From Tetrahymena elliotti 4EA (lineage: Eukaryota > Ciliophora > Oligohymenophorea > Hymenostomatida > Tetrahymenidae), in contig JH720330.1 of assembly GCA_000231825.2 (NCBI GenBank), positions 18,789 to 82,788 of the forward strand: DNA of 64,000 nucleotides, in the 5' to 3' direction. Of the stretch, positions 27,163-39,700 are shown piece after piece. The first letter of the stretch is position 1; the number at the start of each line of letters is the position of its first letter. A program made the translations under genes and the position numbers. The notes under the pieces were generated by a model, which was given only the letters and a program-made list of their open reading frames with translations, did not search any database and was not told where the DNA came from.

Positions 27163-29559
27163 ATGAAATACAGTCTTAAATTTAATATCTTTATTAACTC
27201 ATTGCTAGCATTTATTTCCTTCACTCAAGCAGGTAATAATATAATTATCTTTCATTTTAGTTTTATTGGTTAAAACTATTCTATTTTATTGATTCATTTT
27301 TGTTTTTCCAATTTGCTTTTCTTTCATAATACCATTTCTACTTATTACATCAATCATATTATAAATAATGTTTTAAATTATATTTAATTATTAAACAGAG
27401 GAAGTCGTTATTACAGAGGAGTTTAAAACTTATAAATTTAATTCAAATGATGTAGTAGGATGGAATTCCAAAAATATTAAGTAATGTGATTAGACTAATT
27501 TATAAGATTATAGCAAAGGAAATTTGTTTGGTGTTTTTGCTAAAGAAACCCCAAATTTATAAAAGATATACCAAAACTTACCTCCTCATTGGAGTCTTTC
27601 TATTAGAGTTGATGTTCTTTTATATAGAAGTGTTGATGACGAAATTGTTAATATAGTTTTAGATGGTACTACCTATAAAACTTATACAAAAGGAATGTAT
27701 GATGGCATCAAAATTTGTGATGGAAATAGTAAATATAATGATATGCTTTTCTTCTTTTAAAAGAATATTACTCATACTAACTCTTTGCTAAATCTCTAAT
27801 TTACTTCAAACTTTGATTAGAATAGAGATGATGAAGGTTTTGGTATTAAAAATTTATCCATCAGGATAGATTCTTGTCATCCCTCCTGCTCTTCTTGCTC
27901 TGGACCCAGTAAAGTAATAAAGATAATAAACTATAAATTTATATGAATTATCCAAACTTAAACATTATCAAAGCCTAAAAAAATAAATTTACTTCTAAAA
28001 ATTTAGAATTAATGCACAAGTTGCCCTAATAAGGGAGTATTAAAAGACAGTGCATGTACATGCCCTGGAATGGCGATAGCTCATAATTATTAATGTTTAA
28101 ATGAATGTCCTTAAGGATTCCAACCTGATTCTACTAACTCTTTCTGTGCTGAAACTCCTTGCAATCCTTCAAAGTGTTCTAAATGTGATAGCAAAACCTT
28201 CTAATGCATTGACTGTATGAATGGTTATCTCTTGTTTAGAAAGGAATGTGTAAAATCTTGTCCTTCTTTTGCTCCTTAATAAGGTAAAACTTGTTAAGAT
28301 CCTGCCACATCAACACCAAGTAAATATATTAAATAATACATCTTTTTATTTGGATTTATGTAACCTTGGAGATTAAAATAAAATATTTGCAATTTTTTAA
28401 ATTTATTTAAGAGTAATAAATAATTGTTCTACTTAAATGAGTAACAATATTTAATCAAAACTAATTTCCATCATAAAAAATTTAGGTGGTGATTATCTTT
28501 TAATTGGACTGATTTCAAATAATTTTGGTGAATCAGAAATTTATGCCCTTGGTCTTGAACTTTCTAACTTCAACTAAGGTGCTACTTTTGGGAGCTGTGG
28601 TAACATTTAATTATTAGGAGGTCCTTTGATAGGAGGTAAGGGATCTACTATCTCAAAGACATTTAGAAACATGTAAAATCCCATTTTAATTGAATTCTAA
28701 TTTTTATTAATATTTAAAATACTAGCAAGCCCCATTACTAAATTAGATTTGGTTTCTAATATTACTAAATTGATTCATGGGATAGTGAAGGTTTTGATGT
28801 ATTAGTTGATTCTGTAAAAGTTGATGATGTTAGATAAATTTAAACTAACGGACAATAGAATCTATGCGGTATGCTATCTTGGAAAGAAAGTGCTTATAGT
28901 TATTCAAAATCCATTTAACATAACAGTAATTAATTATAAATTTAAATTATTGTTAAATTGGATGAGGACTATTATAACGAATCAATCGGTTTCAGAGATT
29001 TCTTTGTCATAGTAGAATATGTAATTAATGAATTTATTTCATTAATTAAATTATAAATTTTATCATTTCTTATTAGTGTCCTCAAGGGTGTGCATCATGC
29101 GATTAAAATTAATGTCTCACATGTGAGTAGGGATATGATAAATAAGGTACAAAATGTGTTAATAACTGCGCTGATGATGAATACTCTTTAAATAAGGTTT
29201 GCAGTAAGTGTGACAGTACTTGTAAAACTTGCAAAAACAGTAAATATTTTTTATTTTAAATTTGCTGTTATAATTTTATAAACTAATAGGTGCCAACTTT
29301 TGCACTTCTTGTGGCAGTGGAAGATACTTTTACTAAAACTAATGCTTAGAAAAGTGTCCTGATAACTATTTTAGCAACACTTAAAATAATATGTGCTCTT
29401 AATGCTCTCTTGGAGACTGTCCTCTTTGTTTACCTCCAGGTATGAAATAATTTTTAAAATATTTATCTAAATTATTTATTTTATTGTTAAAAAGGATATT
29501 CTTCATCTTGCAAGAATTGCTCTGGGTTAAAAATTGTATCTAAAAGATGTCCAAAATGA
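27163..29559 (+). CDS. Secreted Cys-rich furin-like-repeat protein
   Basis: Eight exons join in phase: 27163-27232, 27399-27913, 28007-28319, 28486-28672, 28726-29020, 29077-29239, 29290-29439 and 29495-29559. The N-terminus is a typical signal peptide (MKYSLKFNIFINSLLAFISF...TQA). Two similar beta-rich modules, one with PHWSLSIRVDVLLYRS and one with PHYQIRFGFQYYQIDSWDSE, each lead into furin/growth-factor-receptor-like Cys repeats such as CHPSCSSCSGPS, CSKCDSKTFQCIDC, CPQGCASCDQNQCLTC and CSLGDCPLC. It ends CKNCSGLKIVSKRCPK with no transmembrane segment, so it should be secreted or lumenal, about 585 aa. It belongs to a very large ciliate family of Cys-rich surface or secreted proteins; the ligand is unknown. 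Confidence 0.82.
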
Positions 29560-29989
29560 TCAATCAGATCACTTAAAATTTTATTTTAAAATAAATTTAA
29601 AATCACTGATCTACTTAATATTTATATGCTTAAAATAGTTTCTTATGTTAAGCCAAATTATTAACTTAAAAATAATATCCCAAAACCTTAAATTTACAAT
29701 TCTTGAAAATTCTCCAAAAATAAAAATACCAATATCAAATTTTTTATATTTTTACAAAATAATTTGTGAATCAAATAAACTTAAGAACAGAAGAAATACA
29801 GTAAATTCAATAGCTCTTAATTAAAGAAAAATAATCTAATTTAATTTATCAAAATCCAAACAATTTCTTGACAACTAATCTTTTGCATTTTACAACTATC
29901 CTTCTCAGTTTTGATTTCATAATTTGAGTCAGGGCATTTCCTCTATTATATTTAGTGTAATCAAAAATGTTAAAGTTTTTCAGATAAAC
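29560..29989. other. Intergenic, nothing recognised
   Basis: AT-rich 3' flank of the Cys-rich gene before the LRR remnants. No coding signal was seen. Confidence 0.5.
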
Positions 29990-30560
29990 AACATTAATTA
30001 AATTTACTTTACTCAAAATCAAGTATCAAAGTTAAAAGATGAGAGCATTTTGTAATATTTTAACATAAATTTAATGCTCCTTCATCACTAAAAGAATTCC
30101 ATCTTATAATTTACCAATTTATTAAAGTTATTAAATTATTTTTATTTTAATAAGAAAAATATTTTTTAAGATTTTTTAAAATTAATGAAATTTTAAATCT
30201 TTGAATAAAGATAGTAGGTAAAAAATATTATTACTAAAATAGTAATGTCAGACTTTAAAGCTTAATGCAAGATGACAAACCTAAACTTAATTCTAAAGCT
30301 CCTTGATCAGATATTTAGTTATTACTATATATTAATATTTTAGTTATTAAATAAAAAAGAAATTTGTTATCTCACTCAAAAAATCTAATTATGAACTAAA
30401 TAAAGTTGATAATGATTTAAGAGATTTGTAAATAAAAATTAATTTTACTAAAGGAAAATGTCAAAGTATAAGAGGTTATAACATTTTTATAAGGCAGTAG
30501 ATATCTTAATTACCTCTTCATCACATAGATTACTTTACCTATTTAATTTTGTTTGAAAAA
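29990..30560 (-). pseudogene. Remnant LRR exons
   Basis: At least three minus-strand LRR-like exons: SFSDEGALNLCQNITKC (about 30107-30010), NNQISDQGALELSLGL (30330-30240) and LCDEEVIKISTALQKC (30540-30460). They resemble the array at 20-22.8 kb. No start, kinase domain or complete gene can be built, so they look like a fragment left by duplication; an undetected small LRR gene is the alternative. Confidence 0.5.
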
Positions 30561-32394
30561 TTCAAGCTTAAGAAAACTAAATTGACATTTAAAAATTATC
30601 TAGAAATAGTTAAAAAATGTTTATTTAGTTTAATAAATTTACGTTAAATCGATTTCGATATCTATTTAAGAAGATAAACATGAATCTAAGAACTAAAATT
30701 TTAATGTAGTTTTAAATAATCACTTTAAAATGTTTAAATACTTCTTCTAGGTTATTAAAATAAGTTTTCTTTTGCATTACTTTTATTCAAGATATTTTCG
30801 GTAACTTTTTTTAATAAGAAAATAAACAATAAATTAATTATACACTCTCCTTAATTTATAGTAATTTATTGAAATCTCATAATATTTCTAAGTTGAGTAG
30901 ATTAAACTTTTTAATTCTTTAAAGTTAAAAAAAATCATTTAATCTAAAACAAAAAAAAAGAAAAAAATGTGAAAGAAAAATTTAATACTCTAAATTATCA
31001 TAAATTAAGATAAAAAACTAAATTAAGACCATTTTTTTCAAAAAATTTTTTAAAAACTATGAAAAATAATAATTTTAATTAAAAAATCTTTTTTTAAATT
31101 TAGAAAAAATACTATTGAAGATCAGTTACATATTTCAAGAGCTTAGTAGACTAATTATGACCTAATTCTAAAATAAAGAAGTTTGCTGAATAGTAAATAA
31201 TCAACTTTCAAAGAACCTATAAGCCTGAATAATACCTTTCAATAGATAGGAGTATGATCAAATTTAAAGATAGAAATAGCATGAAGATTTATATACCTTT
31301 GAAACCCATCGAATATGAGTTTAAGGCCTTTTTTAGCAGAGATTTACAGTAATTAATTTAATAACTTTTATAAGTGAAAAGATGAGTGTTTTTGAACTTT
31401 TTTTTATTAGTATTATAAAACATAGAAGACATAACATTCAAACAAAATAAATAATAAATTTCTTTATTCACTTAAGTTTAAATTATTTTAATTTCTTTTA
31501 AGTTAATTATAAATTCTAAAAATCAAAAACAATAAAAAGGAGATTTCTCAACCAATCTTTTCATTTTAGCAAATTTACTTTATAATAATTTAAGATTCTT
31601 TTAATCTTGACTTTATCCTCTTAAATAAATTGAAAATGTAAAAATAAATTCAATTAAATAAATTTAAAAATAAAAATGAATCTTATATGAAATAAAAGAA
31701 ATAAACAATTAATTTATCAATTTTATTTCTATCGAAAAAAAAAAAAGAGTAAAGGAAAATTTTTGGTTTTAAATCAAAATAGAAAAAGAAAATTCTCACA
31801 AATCAAAATACTTTTGAGTTAGATTCATTTCTAAGGATGAGAGGGAAAGGCACCTATCTAAATAAGAACAAAATTCTTACCCTTATTCAGCTTTGCTTTA
31901 ATGGTGGGAGGGAAGGGAGGACTTTACAATTAAAAAAATAAATGAAAACTGCATTAATTATAATTTTTGATTTAGTATATTTAATTTTATTATTATTTTA
32001 AGATTTACCCTTCCCCTATTAAATAATTTATGAATTTAGATAAATAAAGATTGAAAAAAATGTAGACTTATTTCAAATTGAATAAATGATTATTTTTATT
32101 GTAGATTTTTAATGTCGATATATAATAAATGTATCCAGCTGTTTATTATGTATGTGAACAATAATTCTTGTTAATGGATTAAAACTAATTGATCAACTAG
32201 TTTAAGAAATTCTTGAGATAATTTTTTGATTTGTTATTTTATTTTTAATTCTAAATAGACAAACACATTAATAAAAAATATATATACCCTAACCCCACTC
32301 CCCCAAAAGAATTTTACAATTGAAATTTTAATTAATCAATATGATTCTTTAATTCATTTAACGCAAAATTTAGTTTCAAATTTCAGATCTTTTA
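30561..32394. other. Gene-free stretch with C/G-run islands
   Basis: Mostly A/T-rich. It contains unusual purine or pyrimidine islands near 31835-31920 (GGTGGGAGGGAAGGGAGGAC), 32010 and 32286-32307 (CCCTAACCCCACTCCCCC). No coding frame was found. Confidence 0.5.
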
Positions 32395-32780
32395 ACCCTT
32401 AGCTAAACCAGAACTAAAGCCTTTTAAATCCTTATGACACTCTTTACATCTACTTTAATAAAAATGAAAAAATTTAGGAGGAAATTAGAATTAAAAGAAA
32501 GGAGAAAAAGAAAATGAAAAAATTTGAATTATTTTTACCTTATATCCAGTTCTATGGTTGAGAGTTTAGGACACTTAGCTAAATTTGATGTTAAATCTTC
32601 TAAACCATCTTCCTTAAAATGATTATTTCTAAAATCATTAAAAAATTAAACATAAAAAAATAACATGAAACTAAAAATAAATAAACCAATAAAAATGAAA
32701 TAACAGGCTAAGCACTAACCTAAATAAAAACTTAATAGTGTTAAACCCTCATTACTAATATCTCTTTCAATATTGAAGAG
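32395..32780 (-). pseudogene. Remnant LRR exons
   Basis: The minus strand reads NNHFKEDGLEDLTSNLAKC (about 32625-32550) and ISNEGLTLLSFYLG (about 32760-32715), with a weaker unit at 32460-32395 containing GFSSGLAKG. They are LRR-like and isolated from any other domain. Probably decayed copies of the same exon type as at 20-22.8 kb. Confidence 0.4.
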
Positions 32781-33467
32781 TAAAAGATACTTAAGATTTG
32801 CATTAATAGTAATAATCATGTAGGAGTCAAAAAATTTTAAGAGGGAGAAGGTAAAATAAGTAAACCAAGTTATCGTGATAATTTATTGAAGAAAAAAGAA
32901 TTTTTCTTTAATTTAAGTATTAGATTTTCATTATAAGATAAATCAGAGTTTATAAACTTTTTATTTAAAAAAATAATAAAATAGTTTCTTTTTTATTAAA
33001 ATACTGTGTTACTTTTTTTTGACTTTTAAAGAAACTTGAATTCTATTTCATTATTTTTTTGGAACTTGGTTTTAAAAGTAAATTTAAGCAAATTGTAATT
33101 AATTAATCAATCAATTGAGGTTTTTTAACAAATTATGTAGGATGAGGCATGGGAAAGTATTATATTAATTTTAAACAGTCAGTAAATGAATAATTTGATT
33201 TATTTTTAAATTTTACAAAATTTTGTTCCAAAAATTAAGTCACATTTTTCATTAAAAATATATCTAAGCAAATTTAAAACAAAATGTTGATATAAAATAT
33301 AAAATATTTTACAGCTCTAGATCTCTAGATGATGTATTTTCATTTATTTTAAGATATAAATATATTTTAATTTTAATTGATTTTAAGTTAATACACTCTA
33401 ACTTAACTTCTTACTTAAATATTGATATCAATCTCAGGTAAATTATTAATTTTTCTTTAAAACAATT
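32781..33467. other. Gene-free AT-rich stretch
   Basis: Nothing was seen apart from homopolymer runs. It leads into the tandem repeats. Confidence 0.5.
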
Positions 33468-34620
33468 AAATCTCTAAAAATTGACTTTTTCTCTCAGGTA
33501 AAAAGAGTGTTTCAATAGTAATTATGATTTTAATAAACACTAATATAATTTATGAGCAACTGGCTGATTACTTTGGGTTGGTTTATTTGATATTTATTTT
33601 GTTGAATCATTAATTTTTATTTGTTGTTTTCATATTTAATTCTAAATTTTATGTTTTTCTCATTCTTTAAAATATTTATTACTTTATTCAATATTTATTT
33701 TTTTAACTTTTTAAAAATTGGAATGATATTGGTTATATGGGAACTAAAGATTAGGGATAGAGATAGTAAAATTCTATAATCTCTAAACTTTGACCCTTTA
33801 CCTTGGGTAAAAATAATGTTTCATATGTATTATGCGTTTTGGTATGAATAAAAAAGACTTTAATTTATGAGAGACTGGTTGATTTAGTTACTAATTTGGG
33901 TTGATTTACTTAATATCTATTTGGATCATTCATTAATTTTTATATGTTATTTTCAAATTTAATTCATTTTTAAGTTTTTCTCATATTTCTTTATTAATTT
34001 TTTAATTTTTAAAATTTGGAATAATATTGGTGGACTGGGTGCATAAAAATTAGTATCTGAGTTAGCTATATGCTCTAATCTCCAAACTTTGACTCTTGAC
34101 CTCTTGTAAAAATTATGTATTTTACATTAATTAATAATAAAAAAGGCTTTAATTTATGAGCAATTGACTGACTAACTAACTTGGGTTTTTATGCTGCTCA
34201 TTCATTAATTTTTATTTGTTTTTTCATATTTTTAGTTTTCTCTTTCTTTTAAATATTTATTTTATAATTTTTTAAAAGTGAGATTAATATTCAAGAAATA
34301 GGAGCATTAAAATTAGGATCTGAGTGAGCAAAGTGCTCAAATCTCTAAAATTTGACTCGCTATATAGGGTAAAAATATGAATAAAAAATCTTTATTAATG
34401 AGGAAAATACTGACTGGCTAATTTAAGTTAATTTAGTTGATATTTATTTGGCTAATCACTCGTTATTTTTTGTTTCTTGTTTTCATATTTAATTCAAATT
34501 ATCTCATTTTTTTAAATATTTCTTTATGAAATATTTGTCTTTTTAATTATTTAAAAGGTGGAATAATATTTCTGAAATTGGTGAATAAAGAAAAAGATCA
34601 AAACTTAAAAAAGCAAAAAG
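33468..34620. repeat. Degenerate 260-310 bp tandem repeats (4 copies)
   Basis: Four head-to-tail copies start at about 33468, 33777, 34077 and 34339, each opening AATCTC(T/C)AAA(A/C)(A/T)TTGAC. Within each copy, blocks recur in order: GGTAAAAA, TTTAATTTATGAG, TGATTTACTT or an equivalent, CATTAATTTTTAT, a T-rich run, and AATATTGG. Copies diverge by substitutions and small indels, and the last ones are shorter. No coding capacity is shared. Such satellites are typical of gene-poor or micronucleus-limited DNA, but that is inference. Confidence 0.75.
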
Positions 34621-35668
34621 ACTAGTGACTAAAAAAAGATTAAAATTCTTAAACTTAATTTAATAATGAGGTATTGTTTTAAAATAAAATATTAAATATT
34701 ATCAAAATTTTAAAAATTATAAATCAGGTAAAAGAGATACATTTATTTTTTTCAGATAAACATCAATTTACTATTCGGGTCTAATTTATAAAAACCATAA
34801 TTTTTTAACCTCCTTCCTTATATTTAGCTAGATACAAGGTTGAAAGTTAATACTGTATTTAAATATTAATTATTCAAAATATTTTACAAATTATCAATAT
34901 TTTATAATACATTTCAAATGAATCTTCTTTTATTATTTCCAATAACTAAAAGACTTAAAATAGTCAAACATTGTTTAAGGCTATTTTTATTATTCGTTTA
35001 AGAATATCTCAAGAATAAATATTTTGGAGTAAAAACTTGCCCATAGATTTAGGTTTTTCTTTTTTGCTTTCCTTCACTTTTTAAAATTGATAATTATTAA
35101 AAAGAATTTTATTCATTAAAATCTTTAAAAAACTATTTATTCAAATTGATTTTATTTTTTGGTATTTGTGAGAAAATTATAATAGTGCTTTTTTTTTTTG
35201 GTTCCATTATTCTGGCCAGGTTTATATAGTAGGAATAAGAGAAAAGGGTGCATATAATTAATTCATACCTTAAAAAATTAATAAAATTAGGTAACATTTG
35301 AATAAATCTACTTCTGTTTGTCCACCTCCTAGCCATAAAATAATAAATAACAGGGATGAAAGTAGATGTGTTTCAAGTTATTTTTTGACTTATTGTGAAA
35401 TCATTTTTTGATGAAAAATGTAAAATATTTTTATATTCTTAAGAATACTTCACTCCAAACAGTCCAGTATAATAAAGAGATGATAATAAATTATTAATTT
35501 TTTTAATGTCTTTAATAAGCAAATTTTATTTATAATAGAGTTATATACTTTATTTATGTATAAAGATTAATCAAAATAAATTTGATAAAAAAAGAATATA
35601 CATAAATAATAATTAAGTTGAATATTTGTTTTTGTGAATGCGATATTTTTAAGAATATTTTAAAATCT
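34621..35668. other. Gene-free stretch
   Basis: It contains a 140-codon minus-strand frame in the ciliate code (34914-35336, MARRWTNRSRF). Its length is not significant when TGA is the only stop, and it matches no family I know. Otherwise AT-rich. Confidence 0.4.
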
Positions 35669-36068
35669 TCAGAATAAAATAGTAATTCCATCCATATCCT
35701 TAGTTGTAGTTAACTAGCAGCTTAGTCTATATCTAATATTTAAATAAAATAAAAATTATTTTAAATTAAACCCATTTTTTGCAATACGTTTTATCCTTTC
35801 CTTCACTTGCTAAAGTAATTGATTCTTCATGTTCTTTTGGCTAATCTTCACTAATTTATTCAAATTTATCTTGCTATTCTATTTAAATTGCACAAGTAGC
35901 ACATTCACATGAAAATCCACACTTAAATTCAAGAGGAATTTTATTACTCCTTAAAACTTATCCTAAATTATTGTCTACAAATGTATTTATGGGAATTTTA
36001 ATGGTCTTATCTTCTTTTGGAGAAACAGTAAATGATATTTATTCTCTAGGAGCCCTAATTATAATCAT
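35669..36068 (-). CDS. [2Fe-2S] ferredoxin, adrenodoxin type
   Basis: Two exons (36068-35788 and 35732-35669) with a 55 nt intron give 114 aa. The cluster motif is CGFSCECATC, with ligand spacing C-x5-C-x2-C. The fourth ligand lies in the second exon as RLSCQLTTTKDMDGITILF, which fits the adrenodoxin ending. Reading through the donor instead would wrongly give YCKKW. Adrenodoxin-type ferredoxins pass electrons from ferredoxin reductase for mitochondrial Fe-S assembly, heme A and related steps. Odd point: the frame begins MIIIRAPREQISFTV with no mitochondrial presequence. ATG 36068 also lies next to an AG (GATTATAATTAG), so an upstream exon with the presequence may be missed. Confidence 0.85.
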
Positions 36069-36735
36069 AATTAACAAATGAATTACATTCAAATCACCTA
36101 AATTAACTATGTATGCTTTAAAATTAATAAAGTAAAGTATGTATACTTTTAAGCTGATCTAGAAATTTATGAAATCCTAAATAATGAACTTCTAATTAAA
36201 CCCTACATTTGTAATAATTTTCAATAGCTTTAAATTGTAAATTTGTAAAAATTTTGTATTTAATTAAAAAAAGATACTCTACTTTCAGAATAATTTAATT
36301 GTTAGATATTTTTCTATCTATCTAAATGGAAAATTTACAAACATTCTAAAATATTCAGTCAAATTTGTTCTATTAATTCTATATTAAGTCTTTAAAATGA
36401 CATTTTCTTTCAAAAAATCTTTAAACTAACAACTTCATATTATTTTTTAATTTAATGACCTAGATAGATCTAAAGAGAATAATAAATCTACTTGATTACT
36501 TGATGATAAATTTTTAATGCCCTTTTTTCAATTTTAAATTTTAAATGATATTTTATGAGTAAACATTTGATCAAATAACAAAATTCTTGATTTTAATTTC
36601 CAAATCTAATAGTTGTTTTAAGCTTAAAATAAAATAATCTTGTAAAAATATTTTTTGTAAGATTTGAAAAATAAACTCAATTAAATAAAAAGTTCATAAA
36701 TATAATAAACAGATATTTACAGTTTTTAATTAGTA
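36069..36735. other. Intergenic, may hide a ferredoxin 5' exon
   Basis: AT-rich spacer between two minus-strand genes. No convincing presequence exon was located, but this is where one would be expected. Confidence 0.4.
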
Positions 36736-39700
36736 TCATGAATTATATTGGCTAAAATCGAATGCTGAAGCATTTGAGAAGAAGTTTTTGTTGTTATTGT
36801 TTTAATTAATTTTAAGTTAAATTGAATTTGTTGTTCTTTTATTTTATGGAGCACATAACTATTAACTATTAAAGAAACTATTCTAATAACAAAAAGCAGG
36901 TTGATTTTCATCTTAAGTTGAATTTATTGTTTTATTATTAAACTAATAAGATTTATCATTTGAATTGTTGTGAGAAAAATAATTTTATTCAGTTGCTTAA
37001 TCTCTAGATAAATTAAATATTTATGATTTTTCTAGAGTACTATTAGTGTATTATTCATAGCTAGAAATATTAGTGCTATTTGGTTTAGGTATTTAAGTGA
37101 ATTATTTTATTTATTAATTTTAATTTAAAGGTTATTTTTTATTTTATAAAGATATGTTTGCAACTTTCTCCTTCAGCATAGAAATTAAATTATTTTATTT
37201 TTGACCAATTTACGATTGTTAACATTCCTTATTTTAATTTGAAGAAATTTAGACAGAATTTCTTAATTAGCTGTTACAAACAATTTCTTTAGAACTTTTT
37301 CTATTATATTCTTAGCTTTATTATCTATCCAAAGTTCTATCTCTAGATGAGGAATTTTATTAACTGGAATTTTTATTTTATTTGTTATAAGAAATTTTTT
37401 CTAAGCTTGAGCAATTATTTGAAACATTTGTTAGCTTTCCACAGGAAGAGTTCTTTGACAATTACTAAAGTTATTTCTATGAATTATTGTTATTGGGCAT
37501 AGGAATATAAGATAAATTATTTTCATTGCTAAAAGAATTTGAGTTTCTTCTATTTAAAGAGCCAGAAGAGGTTTATAAGCGACTACTTCTAGTTTATTAT
37601 TCTCTAATTAAATCTTGATTAGAAATTTTAACATAAGAAGGTGTTCTACTAATTGTCTTAGAACAATTATTTGTACTGTATTAGTTTACTTTTTAGCTAC
37701 TGGAGTTGTTGCTTGGTATTTTTGGTTGATATTCTTTTAGATCTAAAATATGGTCTTTTTATTAAATAGCATTTTACTTTTAATTATTTTCAAATGTAAT
37801 TTTGCTAAAACTGTTTTCTTCTAATTTAAACTAAATTCTTTCACTCAAATTTAAGCAAGTAGGATATTATTCTAGTTAGTTTTATTCTGAGTTTTAAAGA
37901 TCAATTGAAGATTTGCAAATTAAGTTTGTTAAATCGTGATCATCTTAGTTGCTATTAAATACTTTTGTGTTGAGCATATCAGATTACTATATCTAATATT
38001 AGTTTGTATTTCGAATGATATTTGAAGACGATTCTTAAGTTGTTTATTTAATGTTTTAAGAACTTTCTATTGAAAATATTTCATTATTTTTTGAACTATT
38101 TTTTACTTGTTAATTTAAATTGCTCTTTGTTTTACATTCTTTTTCTATCTTTGATTTAATTGTTTTCATTTACTTTTGAAAGTCTTTTTCTCTATTTAAA
38201 AAGGCGTTTTCTAACTGTTAGATGAGTGTTTTCTATTAAGCTATTTATTATTTATAATTTGAGGATTCTTCTAAAAGAGGAAAATAAGAATTGCTCTTAA
38301 ACTCTTCAATTTCTTTTTTCTTCTCTTCTACCAAAGCTTCGCAAACTCTCAATCTTTCTTGCAGCTACAGTATAGTAACTTAAAGATTATTATAAGTTTA
38401 TTTAGTTTCTTTAGTTGAATTTGAGGTGTATTGTAAAAAATTAGATGAAATATGATGGACTTATTAATTATTATTTAATAGTTATTTATAACTCTATTAT
38501 AATTTCTAATTTTCAGTCAACAAATTGGTTATTGTTTTTTCTTATTCTTCAGATAAAAGTGCTTTCTTTTTAAACACTTCAACTGATTCCTGAATAGTTT
38601 TTAATTTAATCTCTAACTAAGAATTCTCTTAAGTTAAATAGTTAACCTTATCAATTTATACACTATTTCCTTATTACTAGTCTTACAAATTCTTCAGAGT
38701 TTGATTAATTTCATTAAGTTCAATTTCTTTATCATCAAGATGCTGTTTGTATTTGCTAATTTCCTTGATTTTCTCTTCTAATTAGCTTTATTTTTCTTTA
38801 ATTAACTACTCATACTAACTTTTAAGCACATTCATAGAAGAAAGTGATTATGTATTTTAAGCCTCATTGCTCTTTTCAATGTGCTGTCTTTAGGATGTTT
38901 TATAACTTTCTTCAACTAATTTATTGTTCTCATTTTTATAATTCTCTAGCTCTTCAGTTAACTTCTTTATTTTTTATTAATCTTCATTTCTTTTAGTTAA
39001 TAATTGTTTGTTCTCTTCACTACAAATATTTTTTTCTTTATTAACAACTTAATTCTATTGAGTAAGCTGCTTTTTTTAATTAGTTAACTATTCCTTTTCT
39101 TAAATAAGTACTTTTTTTTCCTACAAAAGAGTTTCCTTTTCACCTAACAATTGCTATTTCTCTCTAATCAAAGCTGACCTTTCTTAATGCATTTAAACTT
39201 TCTCTTGTTATAGTTATTATTTTTCTTGCTATAATTAAGATTTTTCTTACTATGAAAGCTGTTTCTCCTGTTAAAGTTATTGCTTTTGTAAAATAAGATC
39301 TTATTTTTCATTTAAGAGAAGCTTATTCTACTAAATAATATTATCATATTCTCTTTGAATGCTTTAATTTTCTGAAACCAATTTATTCTTTTCATTCTTA
39401 TACTTTTCTCTCTCAATTAAAGCTAATTCTTTTTCATGCTAAATATTATTAATTTCATTTTATAATTGATTCTATATTTTTTATAATTCAGCTAAATCTC
39501 TATTTTTCTCTTCTCTGAATGTTACCTATTATGACATCAACTATTACTGCTTCTCAATTAAAATATCATTTATCTTCTTCAAATCTTCCTTAGTGATAAT
39601 TAATTAACTTTCTAACCTGTCATTATATTCTTAAAACCTGCTACTTTCTTATAAAATCAAATTTTTTTCTCTATTCAATTTCTCAATTTCTTCTTTCATC

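Noticed and set aside
32286..32310. Telomere-like CCCTAACCCC run
   Set aside because: It is not a tandem CCCCAA array and lies inside the sequence; just a C-rich island.
33570..33590. Partial match to the Tetrahymena chromosome-breakage sequence (GGTTGGTTTA)
   Set aside because: Only 10 of 15 bases match, and the element is normally invariant, so it is treated as part of the satellite repeat.
34914..35336. 140-codon minus-strand frame starting MARRWTNRSRF
   Set aside because: With TGA as the only stop such a length is common by chance; no motif, hydrophobicity pattern or splice support.
36726..36911. 61-codon minus-strand ORF MKINLLFVIRIV
   Set aside because: Another frame of the C-terminal exon of the long coiled-coil gene, whose N/S/Q-rich frame is the coherent one.
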